Program-made: the position numbers and the translations under genes
Assembly (NCBI RefSeq): GCF_004795105.1
Contig: NZ_SSBL01000015.1
Location: 1 to 64,000 of the forward strand
DNA: 64,000 nt
DNA from: Streptomyces sp. A0642
Lineage (GTDB): Bacteria; Actinomycetota; Actinomycetes; Streptomycetales; Streptomycetaceae
Direction: 5' to 3'
Notes under the pieces: generated by a model
Databases searched by the model: none
What the model was told of the DNA's origin: nothing
The model's input: the letters and a program-made list of their open reading frames with translations, nothing else
Part shown: positions 34,121 through 42,391 of the stretch, in pieces
Numbering within the stretch: the stretch's first letter is position 1
Layout: every line of letters starts with the position of its first letter

Positions 34121-35437
34121 ATGAAGTACCGCATCGTCGCGGCGTCCACGGCCGCCGCGCTCGCCGCCACCGCACTGCTCACGGGCTGCGGCTCGTCGGA
34201 CGACGGTGACGACGGCCCGGCCGCCTCCGGCCCCGTCTCGCTCACCTACTGGGCCTGGGCCCCCGGCCTGGACAAGGTCGCGGACATCTGGAACAAGGGC
34301 GAGGGCAAGAAGGCCGGCATCACGGTCACGGTGAAGAAGCAGGCGTCGGGCGACGACCTGGTCACCAAGATCATCACCGCGGCGAAGGCGCACAAGGCTC
34401 CCGACCTGGTCCAGGCCGAGTACCAGGCGCTCCCCACCCTCGTCTCCAACGACGTGCTGGCCGACATATCCAAGGAGGCGGGCGACGCCAAGGGCGAGTT
34501 CGCCGACGGCGTCTGGCAGCAGGCGACGCTCGGCTCGGACGCCCTGTACGCGCTGCCGCAGGACTCCGGCCCGCTGATGTTCTACTACCGCCAGGACCTC
34601 TTCAAGCAGTACGGACTGTCCGTGCCCACGACCTGGGACGAGTTCGCCGAGACCGCCCGGGCGCTGAAGAAGAAGGCCCCGGACAAGGACCTCACCACCT
34701 TCTCCTCCAACGACTCCGGCCTCTTCGCGGGCCTGGCCCAGCAGGCCGGCGCCCAGTGGTGGACCACCTCCGGCGACAAGTGGAAGGTCGCCATCGACGA
34801 CCCGGCCACGCGGAAGGTCGCGAGCTTCTGGGGCGGCCTGGTCAAGGAGGGCGCCATCGACAACCAGCCGATGTACACCCCGGCCTGGAACAAGGCGCTC
34901 GACACGGGCAAGCAGATCGCCTGGGTCAGCGCCGTCTGGGCGCCGGGCACGCTGACCACCGCCGCGCCCGGCACCGCGGGCAAGTGGGCCATGGCTCCGC
35001 TCCCCCAGTGGAAGTCCGGCGAGAGCGTCACCGGCAGCTGGGGCGGTTCCTCGACCGCCGTCACCAACGACTCGAAGCACAAGGAGGCCGCGGCCACCTT
35101 CGCCACGTGGCTGAACACCGACGCGGCCGCCCTCGCCGCACTGGTGAAGGAGAGCGGCATCTACCCCGCGGCCACGGCCGCCCAGACCGGGGGCGCGCTG
35201 GCGAAGCCGCCGGCCTACTTCTCCAACCAGCCGGACTTCTACACCGAGGCCGCGAAGATCGCCCGGGGCACCGCCCCCGCCGCCTGGGGGCCGAACGTGA
35301 ACGTCGCGTACACCGCCTTCAAGGACAACTTCGCCCAGGCCGCCAAGAGCAAATCCGACTTCGCACCGGCGCTCACCGCGATGCAGGACGCCACCGTCTC
35401 CGACCTGAAGAAGCAGGGCTTCGGAGTCTCCGAGTGA
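34121..35437 (+). CDS. sugar ABC transporter substrate-binding lipoprotein
   Basis: A 438-aa family 1 extracellular solute-binding protein. The lipoprotein signal has the lipobox LLTGC with Cys at residue 23. The mature part shows the usual SLTYWAWAPGLDKVADIW opening, and its length fits oligosaccharide binders such as GanS/CycB. Because it lies between galactan hydrolases and two permeases, it probably captures beta-1,4-galacto-oligosaccharides released by the GH53 enzyme. ATG 34121 follows AGGGGAGAC. The stop overlaps the next start (GTGA). No ATPase gene is present; Streptomyces importers of this type usually share MsiK. Confidence 0.92.
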   Translation: MKYRIVAASTAAALAATALLTGCGSSDDGDDGPAASGPVSLTYWAWAPGLDKVADIWNKGEGKKAGITVTVKKQASGDDLVTKIITAAKAHKAPDLVQAEYQALPTLVSNDVLADISKEAGDAKGEFADGVWQQATLGSDALYALPQDSGPLMFYYRQDLFKQYGLSVPTTWDEFAETARALKKKAPDKDLTTFSSNDSGLFAGLAQQAGAQWWTTSGDKWKVAIDDPATRKVASFWGGLVKEGAIDNQPMYTPAWNKALDTGKQIAWVSAVWAPGTLTTAAPGTAGKWAMAPLPQWKSGESVTGSWGGSSTAVTNDSKHKEAAATFATWLNTDAAALAALVKESGIYPAATAAQTGGALAKPPAYFSNQPDFYTEAAKIARGTAPAAWGPNVNVAYTAFKDNFAQAAKSKSDFAPALTAMQDATVSDLKKQGFGVSE

Positions 35438-36360
35438 CACGCGCACGCCGCCGGAAGCCGTACGGGGTCAAGAGCGCCCCGTACGCCTTCCTGATCCCCG
35501 CCACCGTGCTGTTCCTGCTCTTCTTCGCCCTGCCCATCGGCTACGCGCTCTACCTGAGCTTCCGCCGGACCGAGGTCAGCGGCCTCGGTCTCGGCAAGGG
35601 CGCCCGCCGGGAGATCTGGGCCGGGTTCGCCAACTACACCGAGGCGTTCTCCGACTCCGAACTGCTCCACGGCGCGCTGCGCATCCTCGGCTACGGCGCG
35701 ATCGTCGTCCCGGTGATGCTGGGGCTTGCCCTCGTCTTCGCCCTGCTCCTGGACACCGAACGGCTCCGGCTGGGCGGGTTCAGCCGGCTGGCGATCTTCC
35801 TCCCGTACGCGATCCCGGGCGTCGTCGCCGCCCTGATGTGGGGCTTCCTCTACCTGCCCGACGTCAGCCCGTTCTACTACCTGCTGGACAAGGCGGGGCT
35901 CCCGCAGCCCGATCTGCTCGACGGCGGACCGCTCTACCTCGCCCTGGCCAACATCGCGGTCTGGGGCGGCACCGGCTTCAACATGATCGTGATCTACACC
36001 GCGCTGCGGGCGATCCCGGTCGAGGTCTTCGAGGCCGCCCGGCTCGACGGCTGCTCGCAGTGGCAGATCGCGCTCCGGATCAAGATCCCGATGGTGGCGC
36101 CGTCCCTGGTGCTGACGTTCTTCTTCTCGATCATCGCGACCCTCCAGGTGTTCAGCGAGCCGACGACGCTGAAGCCGCTCACCAACTCCCTCTCCACCAC
36201 CTGGAGTCCGCTGATGAAGGTCTACCAGGACGCCTTCGTCAACAACGACATCTACGCGGCGGCCGCCCAGGCGGTCATCATCGCCGCCGCCACCCTGGCC
36301 CTGTCCTTCGGCTTCCTCAAGGCGGCCAACTCCCGTACGAAGCAGGGAGACTCCCAGTGA
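35434..36360 (+). CDS. sugar ABC transporter permease, MalF type
   Basis: A 308-aa membrane permease with six predicted helices and the EAA loop (EVFEAARLDGCSQWQIALRI near residues 200-219) that contacts the ATPase. An N-terminal Arg-rich stretch precedes the first helix. GTG 35434 overlaps the binding-protein stop, and its stop overlaps the next permease start (GTGA), so stoichiometry is probably set by coupling. Confidence 0.94.
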   Translation: MTRARRRKPYGVKSAPYAFLIPATVLFLLFFALPIGYALYLSFRRTEVSGLGLGKGARREIWAGFANYTEAFSDSELLHGALRILGYGAIVVPVMLGLALVFALLLDTERLRLGGFSRLAIFLPYAIPGVVAALMWGFLYLPDVSPFYYLLDKAGLPQPDLLDGGPLYLALANIAVWGGTGFNMIVIYTALRAIPVEVFEAARLDGCSQWQIALRIKIPMVAPSLVLTFFFSIIATLQVFSEPTTLKPLTNSLSTTWSPLMKVYQDAFVNNDIYAAAAQAVIIAAATLALSFGFLKAANSRTKQGDSQ

Positions 36361-37223
36361 CCACGCCGCACCTCAGGCGCCTGCCCCCGGCCCCCCGCCG
36401 GTTCGCCCTCGCGCCCACCGCCGCCCTGCTGCTCGGCGCGCTCTACTGCCTGCTCCCCGTCGCCTGGATCCTGGTCGCCTCGACCAAGTCCGGCAGCGAA
36501 CTGTTCTCCACCTTCACCTTCCTGCCCGGCACCGGTTTCGCGGACAACGTCGCCGACCTCTCGGCGTACCGGGACGGCGTGTACTGGAAGTGGATGGCCA
36601 ACTCGGCCCTCTACGCCGGCGTGGGCGCGCTGCTGTCCACGGGCGTCTCCGCCGTCTCGGGCTACGCGCTGGCGGTCTACCGTTTCCGCGGCAGGGAGAG
36701 CATCTTCAACATCCTGTTGGCCGGGGTGCTGATGCCGCCGGTGATCCTGGCCGTGCCGCAGTACCTGCTGATGGCGAAGGCCGACCTGACCGACTCCTAT
36801 CTGTCGGTGATGCTGCCGGTGATCCTCTCGCCGTACGGGGTGTACCTCGCCCGGATCTACGCGACGGCCGCCGTGCCGGGCGACGTGATCGAGGCCGGGC
36901 GGATGGACGGCGGGGGCGAGTGGCGGATCTTCCGGACCATCGCGCTGCCGATGATGCTGCCGGGCCTGGTGACCGTCTTCCTCTTCCAGTTCGTCGCGAT
37001 CTGGAACAACTTCCTGCTGCCGTACATCATGCTCGGCGACGACGAGAAGTTCCCGGTCACCCTGGGGCTGTTCACCCTGCTCCAGCAGGGGTCCAGCACT
37101 CCGGCCCTCTATACGCTGGTAATCACGGGCGCACTGCTCGCGATCGTCCCGCTGATCGCCCTGTTCCTGGTCATCCAGCGGTTCTGGAGCCTCGACCTGC
37201 TCTCCGGGGCCGTAAAGTCCTGA
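36357..37223 (+). CDS. sugar ABC transporter permease, MalG type
   Basis: A 288-aa permease, partner of the preceding MalF-type subunit, with six predicted helices and the EAA-type loop DVIEAGRMDGGGEWRIFRTI near residues 178-197. GTG 36357 overlaps the previous stop. The LacI regulator begins 41 nt after its stop. Confidence 0.94.
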   Translation: MTTPHLRRLPPAPRRFALAPTAALLLGALYCLLPVAWILVASTKSGSELFSTFTFLPGTGFADNVADLSAYRDGVYWKWMANSALYAGVGALLSTGVSAVSGYALAVYRFRGRESIFNILLAGVLMPPVILAVPQYLLMAKADLTDSYLSVMLPVILSPYGVYLARIYATAAVPGDVIEAGRMDGGGEWRIFRTIALPMMLPGLVTVFLFQFVAIWNNFLLPYIMLGDDEKFPVTLGLFTLLQQGSSTPALYTLVITGALLAIVPLIALFLVIQRFWSLDLLSGAVKS

Positions 37224-37264
37224 CGGGCCCCGCCAGGAAGACATTTGATGAAAGATCACGCACC

Positions 37265-38299
37265 ATGAGCCGCACAGAACAGACCGGTACGGGACGCCGC
37301 CGGCCGCCGACGATCCATGACGTGGCACGGGAGGCCGGAGTCTCCCGGGGCACGGTCTCCCGGGTGCTCAACGGCGGCCACAACGTCAGCCCCGCCGCGC
37401 TGGACGCGGTCAACTCCGCGATCCGCAAGACCGGTTACACGGTCAACCGGCACGCCAGGTCGCTGATCACGGGCCGCTCCGACTCGGTGGCGTTCCTGCT
37501 CACCGAGCCTCAGGAGCGGTTCTTCGAGGACCCGAACTTCAACGTGCTGCTGCGCGGCTGCACGAGCGCGCTCGCCGCGCACGACATCCCGCTGCTGCTG
37601 ATGATCGCGGGCACGGAGGCCGAGCGCCGCCGGAACATGCGGTACATCGCCGGCCATGTCGACGGCGTCCTGCTGGTCTCCAGCCACTCGGGCGACCCGG
37701 TCGCCGCCCAGCTCCACGAGGCCGGGGTCCCCCTGGTCGCCTGCGGGAAGCCGCTCGGCCAGGGCTCGAAGGTCAGCTATGTGGCGGCCGACGACCGGGA
37801 CGGCGCCCGGGAGATGGTGCGTTTCCTGTACGAGTCGGGGCGCCGCCGGATCGGTACGGTCAGCGGCCCCCTGGACACCCCCGGCGGGGTGGAGCGGCTC
37901 GCGGGGTACCGCGAGATGCTGGCCGACTGCGGGCTCCCCGCCGACGACGCGCTGATCGTCCCGGGCGACTACAGCCGAGCCGGCGGCGAGGCGGCCGCCG
38001 GCCTGCTGCTGGAGCGGGCCCCGGACGTGGACGCGGTGTTCGTCGCCTCGGACCTGATGGCGCAGGGCGTGCTCGCGGCGCTGGAGAAGGCGGGGCGCAG
38101 GGTGCCGCAGGACGTCGCGGTGGGCGGCTTCGACGACTCCCCCGCGGCGCTCGCCTCCAGGCCGGCGCTGACCACGATCCGTCAGCCGTGGGACCGGATC
38201 AGCTCCGAGATGGTGCGGGTGCTGCTGGCACAGATCGGCGGGGAGGACCCGGCCGCGGTGATACTGCCCACCGAGCTGGTCCGTCGCGGATCGGCCTGA
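37265..38299 (+). CDS. LacI-family transcriptional regulator of the galactan locus
   Basis: A 344-aa repressor-type regulator. The N-terminal helix-turn-helix and hinge are at residues ~16-70 (DVAREAGVSRGTVSRVL), followed by a periplasmic-binding-protein-like sensor domain ending in GGFDDSPAA and RPALTTIRQP. ATG 37265 is used. It is the last gene of the ABC operon and its likely site is the palindrome at 34061-34074. The effector is expected to be galactose or a galacto-oligosaccharide. A terminator follows at once. Confidence 0.93.
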   Translation: MSRTEQTGTGRRRPPTIHDVAREAGVSRGTVSRVLNGGHNVSPAALDAVNSAIRKTGYTVNRHARSLITGRSDSVAFLLTEPQERFFEDPNFNVLLRGCTSALAAHDIPLLLMIAGTEAERRRNMRYIAGHVDGVLLVSSHSGDPVAAQLHEAGVPLVACGKPLGQGSKVSYVAADDRDGAREMVRFLYESGRRRIGTVSGPLDTPGGVERLAGYREMLADCGLPADDALIVPGDYSRAGGEAAAGLLLERAPDVDAVFVASDLMAQGVLAALEKAGRRVPQDVAVGGFDDSPAALASRPALTTIRQPWDRISSEMVRVLLAQIGGEDPAAVILPTELVRRGSA

Positions 38300-38325
38300 C
38301 CGCGGCGCACGGGGGTGCGCCGCGG
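38300..38325. terminator. hairpin after the LacI gene
   Basis: An 11-bp perfect stem (38300-38310 with 38315-38325) and GGGG loop overlap the base after the LacI stop codon. It lies between convergent genes and can serve both. Confidence 0.85.
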
Positions 38326-38394
38326 CCGGCCGCTCCGGTGGCTCCCGTCATTCCGACAGGTCCGGCCGGTCCGGCAGGTGCGGCCGAACCGTCG

Positions 38395-39465
38395 TCACGC
38401 CCCGAGCGTCGGGTAGTCGGTGTAGCCGCGGTGGTCGCCGCCGTAGAAGGTGGCGGCGTCCGCGGCGTTGAACGGGCCGCCCGCACGCAGCCGCTCGGGC
38501 AGGTCCGGGTTGGCCAGGAACAGCACCCCGTACGAGATGACGTCGGCGACGCCCTCCTCGATCAGCGCGAGCGCGTCGGGCCCGGTGGGGCCCTCGCTCG
38601 CCGGGTTGAGGATGAGGGTTCCGTCGAACTGCTTGCGCAGGGACTCGGTCAGCTCCCGAGTGCCGGCCGCGCTCTCCAGGAGGTGCAGATAGGCGAGCCC
38701 GAGCGGCTCGATCGCCTGGACGAGGGCGCTGTACGCGGCCTCGGGCGCGGGCTCGTCGATGTCGTTGTACGGGTTGCCGGGCGAGAGGCGGATGGCGGTG
38801 CGGGCGCCTCCGATCTCGGCCGCGACGGCACGCACGGTCTCCAGGGCGAACCGTATCCGGCCCTCCACGGAACCGCCCCACTCGTCGGTGCGCAGGTTGG
38901 TGTTGGGCGCCAGGAACTGGTGGATCAGGTACCCGTTGGCGCCGTGCAGCTCCACCCCGTCGAAGCCTGCGTCCACCGCCGCCCGCGCCGCTGCGGCGAA
39001 GTCGGCGATCGTCTCCCGGATCTCGGGGCCGGTCAGCTCGCGCGGGGTGACGAAGTCCTTCGGGCCCACGTGGGTGAAGACCTGTCCGGTGGCGGCGACC
39101 GGGGAGGCGCCGACGGGGGTGAGTCCGTCGGGCAGCAGGACCGGGTGGCCGATGCGGCCGGTGTGCATGAGCTGGGCGAAGATCCGGCCGCCCCTGTCGT
39201 GCACGGCGTCGGTGACCTTGCGCCAGCCGGCGATCTGCTCGTCGCTGTGCAGTCCCGGGGTACTGGGGTAGCCCTGGCCCACGACCGACGGCTGGATGCC
39301 CTCGGTGATGAGGAGTCCCGCCGAGGCGCGCTGGGCGTAGTACTCGGCCGTCAGCTCCGTCGGGACGCCGCCCTCGCCGGCCCGGCTGCGCGTCATCGGC
39401 GCCAGTGCGATGCGGTTGGCGAGCGGGGTGCCGGCCAGGTCGAGCGAGTCGAATGCGGTGGTCAT
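38395..39465 (-). CDS. old yellow enzyme family alkene reductase (N-ethylmaleimide reductase-like)
   Basis: A 356-aa FMN-dependent NAD(P)H oxidoreductase that reduces activated C=C bonds. The flavin-barrel motifs are ALAPMTRSRAG near residue 22, the substrate-binding FDGVELHGANGYLIHQFL near 170 and RTDEWGGSVEGRIRFALE near 193, with the C-terminal GVLFLANPDLPERL phosphate site. ATG 39465 was chosen over an ATG 33 nt upstream because it fits the usual OYE N terminus. It is divergent from a MarR regulator and shares three copies of a palindrome with it, suggesting induction by electrophiles or quinones. Confidence 0.92.
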   Translation of the reverse strand: MTTAFDSLDLAGTPLANRIALAPMTRSRAGEGGVPTELTAEYYAQRASAGLLITEGIQPSVVGQGYPSTPGLHSDEQIAGWRKVTDAVHDRGGRIFAQLMHTGRIGHPVLLPDGLTPVGASPVAATGQVFTHVGPKDFVTPRELTGPEIRETIADFAAAARAAVDAGFDGVELHGANGYLIHQFLAPNTNLRTDEWGGSVEGRIRFALETVRAVAAEIGGARTAIRLSPGNPYNDIDEPAPEAAYSALVQAIEPLGLAYLHLLESAAGTRELTESLRKQFDGTLILNPASEGPTGPDALALIEEGVADVISYGVLFLANPDLPERLRAGGPFNAADAATFYGGDHRGYTDYPTLGA

Positions 39466-39487
39466 GAGAAGCCCCCAGGGAAGTATG

Positions 39488-39564
39488 TGGCCGGCCAATC
39501 AAAACTATGTGGTCGGCCAAGCATCTGCGACGCGTGCCACTGTAGCGTATTAGTTGGCCGACCA
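39488..39564. promoter_or_regulatory. three MarR-type palindromic operators between the OYE and marR genes
   Basis: Variants of the palindrome TTGGYCGRCCAA occur at 39488-39498 (TGGCCGGCCAA), 39510-39520 (TGGTCGGCCAA) and 39554-39564 (TTGGCCGACCA). They bracket the region where both divergent promoters must lie, consistent with autoregulation by the adjacent MarR protein and repression of the reductase gene. Confidence 0.7.
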
Positions 39565-39632
39565 AGGTAAAGTTGCCGGGAAGCCGCGCCCGGCCGCCGC
39601 GGAGCCGCCCCGCACCACCCGAGGAGCCCCCG

Positions 39633-40118
39633 ATGACCTCCGATCCCGCCTGTACCGAGCTGCCCAGCGCCGCCCGCGGCGGCCCCGTCAGCCATGCCCT
39701 GTCACGGGTGGCCCGGCTCCACCGGATCGCGGCCGGGAAACTGCTCAAGGGGGCGGACCTCTACCCCGGGCAGGAGTTCCTGATGATGTACCTCTGGGAC
39801 GCGGGGGCGGTCCGGCAGTCCGAGGTGATCAAAGCGGTCGATCTGGACCCCTCCACCGTCACCAAGATGCTCCAGCGCCTGGAGCAGTCCGGCCATGTGC
39901 GCCGCAGCCCCGACCCGGCCGACCGCAGGGCCGTCCTGGTCGAGGCCACCGACAACAGCTGCGCGCTGCTCTCCCAGGTGGAAGGGGCCTGGACGAATCT
40001 GGAGGAGCACACGCTCGCGGGCCTGGACGCCGGGGAACGCAGGGAGCTGGCCCGGCTGCTCGCCAAGGTCGAGGAGAACCTCTGCCGGGAGACGGCGGAC
40101 TGCCCGGAGAACCGCTGA
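39633..40118 (+). CDS. MarR-family transcriptional regulator
   Basis: A 161-aa winged-helix regulator. Helix-turn-helix and wing are seen at ~60-105 (VRQSEVIKAVDLDPSTVTKM, then VRRSPDPADRRAVLV, the wing with its DxR motif). ATG 39633 follows CGAGGAG. It is divergent from the alkene reductase gene and most likely represses it through the three palindromes in between. No cysteine sits in the wing, so the inducer is more likely a small ligand than an oxidant. Confidence 0.92.
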   Translation: MTSDPACTELPSAARGGPVSHALSRVARLHRIAAGKLLKGADLYPGQEFLMMYLWDAGAVRQSEVIKAVDLDPSTVTKMLQRLEQSGHVRRSPDPADRRAVLVEATDNSCALLSQVEGAWTNLEEHTLAGLDAGERRELARLLAKVEENLCRETADCPENR

Positions 40119-40119
40119 C

Positions 40120-41181
40120 TCAGCCCGAGATCACGTCCAGCGCACGGTCCACGTCGGACTCGGTGTTGTAGAGGTGGAAGGCCGCCCGGAGGTTGCCGGC
40201 CCGGTTGGAGACCATGACGCCGGCCCGCTCCAGGTCCGGGGCCCGGTCGCCGAGTCCGGGTGCGGCGACGACGGCCGACGTCCCCGGCACCGGCTTGTGG
40301 CCCAGCCCTTCCAGCCCGTCCCGGAAGCGGGCCGCGAGCCCCGTGGCGTGGTCGTGGAGAGCGTCGACGCCGATCTCGTTCAGCAGCGCGAGGGACTGCT
40401 CGGCGCCGTGATACGGAAGGAACGCGGGCGGCTCGTCGTAGCGGCGGGCGTCGGCGGCGAGCCTGCGGACCGGCTCGTACAGACTGTTCCACGCGTCCGC
40501 GGCCGCGACCCAGCCCGCGAACACCGGCGGCAGCGACTCCTGGGCCTCCTCGGTGACGGTCAGGAAGGACGCGCCCCGGGGGCAGAGCAGGAACTTGAAC
40601 CCGGCGGTGACCGTGTAGTCGTACGCCCCCGCGTCCAGCGGGAGCCAGCCCGCGGACTGGGTCGCGTCCAGCAGCGTACGGGCCCCGTGGGCGGCCGCCG
40701 CGGCGCGCACGGCCCCCAGGTCGGCGAGCCGGCCGTCGGCGGACTGCACCGAGGAGAAGGCGACGAGCGCGGTCCCGGGGCGCACGGCGTCGGCGAGTTC
40801 CGCCAGCGGGACGTACCGCATCCGGAGGTCGCCACGTACCGCGAACGGACTGGTGACCGAGCTGAACTCCCCTTCGGGCGCCAGCACTTCGGCTCCGGCC
40901 GGCAGGGAACAGGCCACCAGTCCCACATGGACGGCGACGGAGCTGCCGACCGCGACCCGGCCGGCGCCGACCCCGGCGATACGCGCGAAACCGTCCCGCG
41001 CCCGGTCCACCGCTTCGAAGTCGCCCGCACCGGCCCTGCGGCCGGAGGCGTTCTCGTCGACGAGCGCCTTCACCGCGTCCACGGTGCGGCGGGGCAGCAG
41101 CCCGCAGGAGGAGGTGTTCAGGTAGGCGGTCCGCGGTGCGAATTCGGCGGCCACCGCACGGCTGAGCGAAGAGATCGTCAT
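40120..41181 (-). CDS. class V aminotransferase-fold PLP enzyme (cysteine desulfurase/kynureninase-like)
   Basis: A 353-aa fold-type I PLP protein. TAYLNTSSCGLLPRRTVDAV near residue 17 opens the domain. VRTLLDATQSAGWLPLD-like residues near 180-195 contain the PLP-binding Asp, and the PLP lysine is in TVTAGFKFLLCPRGASF near residue 205. Start is ATG 41181; an in-frame ATG exists at 41223 without a better ribosome-binding site. It converges on marR with a one-base gap. The reaction cannot be assigned: a desulfurase, lyase or epimerase-like role are all possible. Confidence 0.8.
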   Translation of the reverse strand: MTISSLSRAVAAEFAPRTAYLNTSSCGLLPRRTVDAVKALVDENASGRRAGAGDFEAVDRARDGFARIAGVGAGRVAVGSSVAVHVGLVACSLPAGAEVLAPEGEFSSVTSPFAVRGDLRMRYVPLAELADAVRPGTALVAFSSVQSADGRLADLGAVRAAAAAHGARTLLDATQSAGWLPLDAGAYDYTVTAGFKFLLCPRGASFLTVTEEAQESLPPVFAGWVAAADAWNSLYEPVRRLAADARRYDEPPAFLPYHGAEQSLALLNEIGVDALHDHATGLAARFRDGLEGLGHKPVPGTSAVVAAPGLGDRAPDLERAGVMVSNRAGNLRAAFHLYNTESDVDRALDVISG

Positions 41182-41261
41182 GGGCCCAGCCTGGATTCCC
41201 CTTGACTCATAGTCAATCACCAAGAGTCACGGGGTGCACCCAAGCGGAACTTATGACCGCA

Positions 41262-41545
41262 GCTCACGGGCTCGGAAGGGGTCTCCGCTTGCCGCATTCG
41301 TGCGCGCGGGCTCCCCGGCTCGGAGGCTCGCACCGCCTGCCGCATGCATGCGCGCGGTTCACGGGCTCGGACGCTGACACCGCCTGCCGCATCCATGCGC
41401 GCGGCTCACGGGCTCGGACGCTGACACCGCCAGCCGCATCCATCCCCGCGGCTCACGGGCACGGACGCGCCCCCCTTCATGCCTGCGGCTCACACGCGCG
41501 GACACTCCCGGCCGCTTGCCGCGTCCATCGCGGCGGCCGACGGGC
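41262..41545. repeat. 47-bp tandem repeat, about six imperfect copies
   Basis: The unit GCTCACGGGCTCGGACGCTG, followed by ACACCGCCTGCCGCATCCAT and GCGCGCG, recurs with a 47-48 bp period. ACGGG-type anchors are at about 41266, 41314, 41361, 41408 and 41455. The central copies are nearly identical and the outer ones degenerate. The array fills the gap between the aminotransferase start and the end of the FrnE-like gene. The ORF running through it (159 aa) is a product of the repeat and lacks family character. Confidence 0.85.
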
Positions 41546-42265
41546 TCAGACGGTGCCGCCCGCCTGCGGGACCTCGCACGCCCCGTCGGCGTCGCAGGCG
41601 GCCGCATCCCCGCCGATCGCGGTCAGCGGGCGGTCCTTCCACGCCTGCTCCAGCGCCTGGGCGAAGACCTCGGCGGGCTGACCGCCGGAGATGCCGTACC
41701 GCCGGTCGAGCACGAAGAACGGCACCGCGTTGGCGCCCAGTTCGGACGCCTCCTGCTCGTCCGCCCGCACCTCGGCCGCGTACGCCTGCGGATCGGCGAG
41801 CACCGCGCGCGCCTCGTCCGCGTCCAGACCTGCCTCGACGGCCAGGTCGACCAGCACCGCGTCGTCGTAGACGGAACGCTCCTCGGCGAAGTTCGCCCGG
41901 TAGGCGAGGCTCAGCAGCTCGTCCTGACGCCCTCGGGCCTTGGCCAGGTGCAGCAGCCGGTGGATGTCGAAGGTACTGCCGTGGTCACGGCCCTCCGTGA
42001 GGTAGCCGAGCCCCTCGGCCTGCGCGTTGGCCGCGACGTTCGCCTCCATGGACCGCGCTTCCTCGCGGGTGCGTCCGTACTTCTGCGCCAGCATGTCAAT
42101 GACCTGCCCCGTGTCGCCCTTGGCGCGTCCGGGGTCGAGCTCGAAGGAGCGGTGGACCACCTCGACCTCGTCGCGATGGGCGAACCCCGCCAGGCCCTTC
42201 TCGAACCGGGCCTTGCCGATGTAGCACCACGGGCAGGCGATGTCGCTCCAGATCTCGACGCGCAT
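41546..42265 (-). CDS. DsbA-family oxidoreductase, FrnE-like
   Basis: A 239-aa cytoplasmic thioredoxin-fold protein of the FrnE group (disulfide isomerase/2-hydroxychromene-2-carboxylate isomerase-like). The active-site CPWC is at residues 11-14 in WSDIACPWCYIG. The helical insert contains EGLGYLTEGRDHGSTFDIHR, and the cis-Pro loop is GANAVPFFVLD near 190. There is no signal peptide. ATG 42265 follows GAGAAGAAG. Two extra Cys lie close to the C terminus (ACDADGACEV). It is probably a thiol-disulfide enzyme in redox stress. Confidence 0.9.
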   Translation of the reverse strand: MRVEIWSDIACPWCYIGKARFEKGLAGFAHRDEVEVVHRSFELDPGRAKGDTGQVIDMLAQKYGRTREEARSMEANVAANAQAEGLGYLTEGRDHGSTFDIHRLLHLAKARGRQDELLSLAYRANFAEERSVYDDAVLVDLAVEAGLDADEARAVLADPQAYAAEVRADEQEASELGANAVPFFVLDRRYGISGGQPAEVFAQALEQAWKDRPLTAIGGDAAACDADGACEVPQAGGTV

Positions 42266-42391
42266 GACTCTTCTTCTCTCCAGGCTCTCGTGCGGCTGCT
42301 CCCGCAGCACGGAGGGACCCTCCGCTCAGAGGGGAACGCGCACGGGGGCGCCGGCCATTCCCGCGACCCCGCCCCCGGGGAGCCGCCCCTC

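Noticed and set aside
41262..41545. CRISPR array
   Set aside because: The 47-bp units are directly abutting with no unique spacers, and no cas genes are near.
41202..41681. 159-aa ORF through the 47-bp repeats
   Set aside because: Its sequence is a by-product of the repeat unit, runs into the antisense of the FrnE-like gene, and has no family resemblance.
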